From contig DIPO01000004.1 of assembly GCA_002427045.1 (NCBI GenBank), forward strand, positions 17,799-42,732: 24,934 bases of DNA, written 5' to 3'. The translations under genes were made by a program, and so were the position numbers. This document shows, piece by piece, positions 23,338-24,934 of this stretch (its first letter is position 1; each line of letters begins with the position of its first letter). Source of the DNA: Firmicutes bacterium UBA5486. Its GTDB lineage: Bacteria; Bacillota; UBA4882; UBA10575. The notes beneath the pieces are model-generated. The model had not been told where the DNA came from, did no database searches, and saw only the letters and a program-made list of their open reading frames with translations.

Positions 23338-24633
23338 CTATTCCGGGCAAGTTTCTCCTCTTTCTTTTAGAATTTTTTTAATGCTCACTAGTTGAATACA
23401 GAGTGATAAAATCTCCATAGCTGGTTCTAATTCATGGAGTGGAGGGAAGGTAGGAGCAATCCGAATATTTTGATCTAAAGGATCTTTTCCATAAGGGAAG
23501 GTAGCTCCAGCTTTTGTAAAGATAATTCCTGCTTCCGCAGCCATTGATACAACTTTTTTCGCACAACCTTCCAGGGTGTTAAGGCTAATAAAATACCCGC
23601 CCTTTGGTTTGCTCCAGGAAGCGATCTTCTTATCTCCCAGTTCTGATTGGAGAATCTTCAGTACAAGGTCGAATTTGGGCTTGATGATGGCGGCATGTTT
23701 TTTCATGTGCAACTCTATGTTATGATAATTTTTAAAGAAACGAACATGTTGAAGTTGGTTGATTTTATTAGGGCCTATGGTTTGAATCGAAAGTTGCTTT
23801 TTTAATCGATTAATATTTCTTTCACTACCTGCTACCATAGCGATTCCGGATCCAGCAAAGGAGATCTTTGAAGTAGAACCGAAGATATAGACTCGGTCAG
23901 GATTGCCTGCTTCTTTACAAGCTTGCAGAATATCTTTTAAGGAATCAGGTTGTTCGGTTAAATGATGAACAGCATAAGCATTATCCCAGAAGATACGGAA
24001 ATCTGAAGCTTTTGTTTTCATCTGTGCTAGTCGCTCAACTACTTGGTCGGAGTAAGTAATTCCTGTGGGATTACTATACTTTGGAATACTCCAAATCCCT
24101 TTTATAGTTTCATCGTTTGCCACTAGTTCTTCAATCATATCCATATCAGGGCCGTCTTGATGAATTTTGATCGGGATCATTTGGATCTTGAAAGATTCAC
24201 AGATTGCAAAATGCCGGTCATAACCTGGACTAGGACAAAGAAATTTGATTGGTTCCTGTCCCCAGGGACGTTCGCTTTCATCAACACCAAAGAGCAGAGC
24301 CCTGGCTATTATATCGTGCATCAGAGCTAAACTGGAATTACCACTAATAATGATCTCTTCCGGTTTTACATCTAAACATTCTGCAAAGAGCCTCCTGGCT
24401 TCGGGTAATCCTTCAATACCGCCATAGTTACGACAGTCAGTTCCATCTTCAGCTTTATAATTTCCATTAAGGCAATTAAGTAACCCGGAAGAGAGTTCAA
24501 GCTGTTCTGGGCATGGTTTGCCTCTGGACATATCAAGTTTCAGTTTTTTTTGTTTAAAAAATTTATATTTGGCAGTTAAATCTTGATGGTATTTCCGAAG
24601 AGTATAAGAGTCCAAAGTTAAAAAATCAGTCAT
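23338..24633 (-). CDS. PLP-dependent aminotransferase, aspartate aminotransferase subgroup Ic type
   Basis: A 431-aa fold-type I aminotransferase. It matches the divergent aspartate aminotransferase group (PF12897-type, described in Corynebacterium) rather than the classical AspC line: LDMSRGKPCPEQLELS at the N-terminus, RNYGGIEGLPEARRLF, and the long SIPKYSNPTGITYSD stretch. PLP-binding residues are visible: N188 in SNPTG, D217 and Y220 in WDNAY, and the Schiff-base lysine K256 in GSTSKISFAGSG. The arginine of NIRIAPTFPP near residue 407 should hold the substrate carboxylate. The expected reaction is aspartate plus 2-oxoglutarate to oxaloacetate plus glutamate; a related dicarboxylate substrate cannot be excluded. 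The ATG is preceded by AGGGGGAT and a promoter-like TTGCTT-17-TATAAT. Confidence 0.9.
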   Translation of the reverse strand: MTDFLTLDSYTLRKYHQDLTAKYKFFKQKKLKLDMSRGKPCPEQLELSSGLLNCLNGNYKAEDGTDCRNYGGIEGLPEARRLFAECLDVKPEEIIISGNSSLALMHDIIARALLFGVDESERPWGQEPIKFLCPSPGYDRHFAICESFKIQMIPIKIHQDGPDMDMIEELVANDETIKGIWSIPKYSNPTGITYSDQVVERLAQMKTKASDFRIFWDNAYAVHHLTEQPDSLKDILQACKEAGNPDRVYIFGSTSKISFAGSGIAMVAGSERNINRLKKQLSIQTIGPNKINQLQHVRFFKNYHNIELHMKKHAAIIKPKFDLVLKILQSELGDKKIASWSKPKGGYFISLNTLEGCAKKVVSMAAEAGIIFTKAGATFPYGKDPLDQNIRIAPTFPPLHELEPAMEILSLCIQLVSIKKILKERGETCPE

Positions 24634-24669
24634 AAGAATCCCCCTGAATCTATGTATAGTCTATATCAC

Positions 24670-24698
24670 ATTATAAGAGAGCTAGTTTACAAAAGCAA
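24670..24698 (-). promoter_or_regulatory. Putative promoter of the aminotransferase-pspC transcript
   Basis: On the minus strand TTGCTT (24698-24693) is followed after exactly 17 bp by a perfect TATAAT (24675-24670), about 37 bp before the start codon. The -35 matches consensus at only three positions. Confidence 0.5.
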
Positions 24699-24721
24699 TA
24701 AAGTATAGACGAAAAGAGTAA

Positions 24722-24743
24722 GTATACATGTATACGGTATAAT
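24722..24743 (+). promoter_or_regulatory. 14-bp palindrome next to a -10 element
   Basis: GTATACATGTATAC (24722-24735) is a perfect palindrome, and TATAAT occupies 24738-24743 two bases later. The layout suggests an operator overlapping a rightward promoter, but no recognisable -35 and no gene are visible downstream before the window ends. Confidence 0.3.
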
Positions 24744-24863
24744 CTTTGATAATAATACTATTATTAACCTAATGGATTACATAATTAAGTGATTTAAATT
24801 TGTCCACAATCTATTAGCTATTTAAAAGGTAAACGCTATTTATTGAAGCTTTTTGCGTTGTGT

Positions 24864-24934
24864 CCTTTTTAAAAGGTCCCAACACAATATATAGTGTTGG
24901 GCTTGTATTAGGCTATCAATATATTGTGCAGGGA
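24864..24934. repeat. Nested inverted repeats at the right edge of the window
   Basis: CCTTTTTAAAAGG (24864-24876) is palindromic about a central T. CCCAACAC (24878-24885) pairs with GTGTTGGG (24894-24901) around an 8-nt loop. CACAATATAT (24883-24892) recurs inverted near 24920-24929. Such packed structures occur at terminators, mobile-element ends or structured RNA; the cut-off prevents a decision. The stretch 24744-24863 shows no gene. Confidence 0.4.

Overview
The window is AT-rich DNA, estimated by eye at 33-37% GC, with purine-rich Shine-Dalgarno sites and frequent GTG or TTG starts. It looks like a chromosome segment of a low-GC Firmicute, probably an anaerobe of the Clostridia/Halanaerobiia type. 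The main clue is mtrB, which encodes the trp RNA-binding attenuation protein (TRAP), a Firmicute regulator. A standalone PspC protein, a DUF445 protein and a subgroup Ic-type aspartate aminotransferase fit but do not fix the species. No rRNA, tRNA, CRISPR array or intact transposase was seen.

Layout. Positions 1-2854 (+) hold the 3' part of a SpoU/TrmH rRNA methyltransferase gene, a malic enzyme, a membrane protein with a TrkA-C domain, and mtrB. mtrB converges on an AraC-type regulator (2851-3696, -), and the two genes share a CTAG that supplies both stop codons. Positions 3980-13169 (+) are one tightly spaced defence operon: a small 85-aa protein, a SNF2-type helicase with a degenerate PLD-like N-terminus, a DUF4391 protein, a type III N6-adenine methyltransferase (Mod) and a type III restriction helicase-nuclease (Res). 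The last two look intact. The helicase and the DUF4391 gene each carry a +1 frameshift that removal of one G from a GGG run would repair. Positions 13201-13380 hold a stop-riddled coding remnant. Positions 13491-15599 are a YyaL/DUF255 thioredoxin-domain gene with an in-frame TAA and a striking hairpin over its ribosome binding site.

Positions 15726-24633 are mostly chromosomal housekeeping: a membrane-anchored TPR protein (-), an unlisted 52-aa single-span membrane protein (+), an atypical MurD-like ligase and a HisG-like orphan (+), aspartokinase (-), a 0.7-kb gene-poor spacer with decayed sequence, a DUF445 membrane protein (+), and an aminotransferase-pspC pair (-). Convergent genes are separated by strong bidirectional terminators. 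Two of these are preceded by degenerate 7-nt tandem repeats of the form GAGTRAC.

How the genes work together. The defence operon is best read as a type III restriction-modification system carrying an extra helicase/DUF4391 module. Mod would mark and recognise sites, Res would translocate and cut, and the helicase module would be an accessory of unknown function that is now split, or mis-sequenced, in two places. Three point lesions (two frameshifts and one nonsense codon) lie within about 8.5 kb, so sequence quality has to be checked before the damage is read as decay. Aspartokinase and the aspartate aminotransferase both act on aspartate but sit in separate transcription units.
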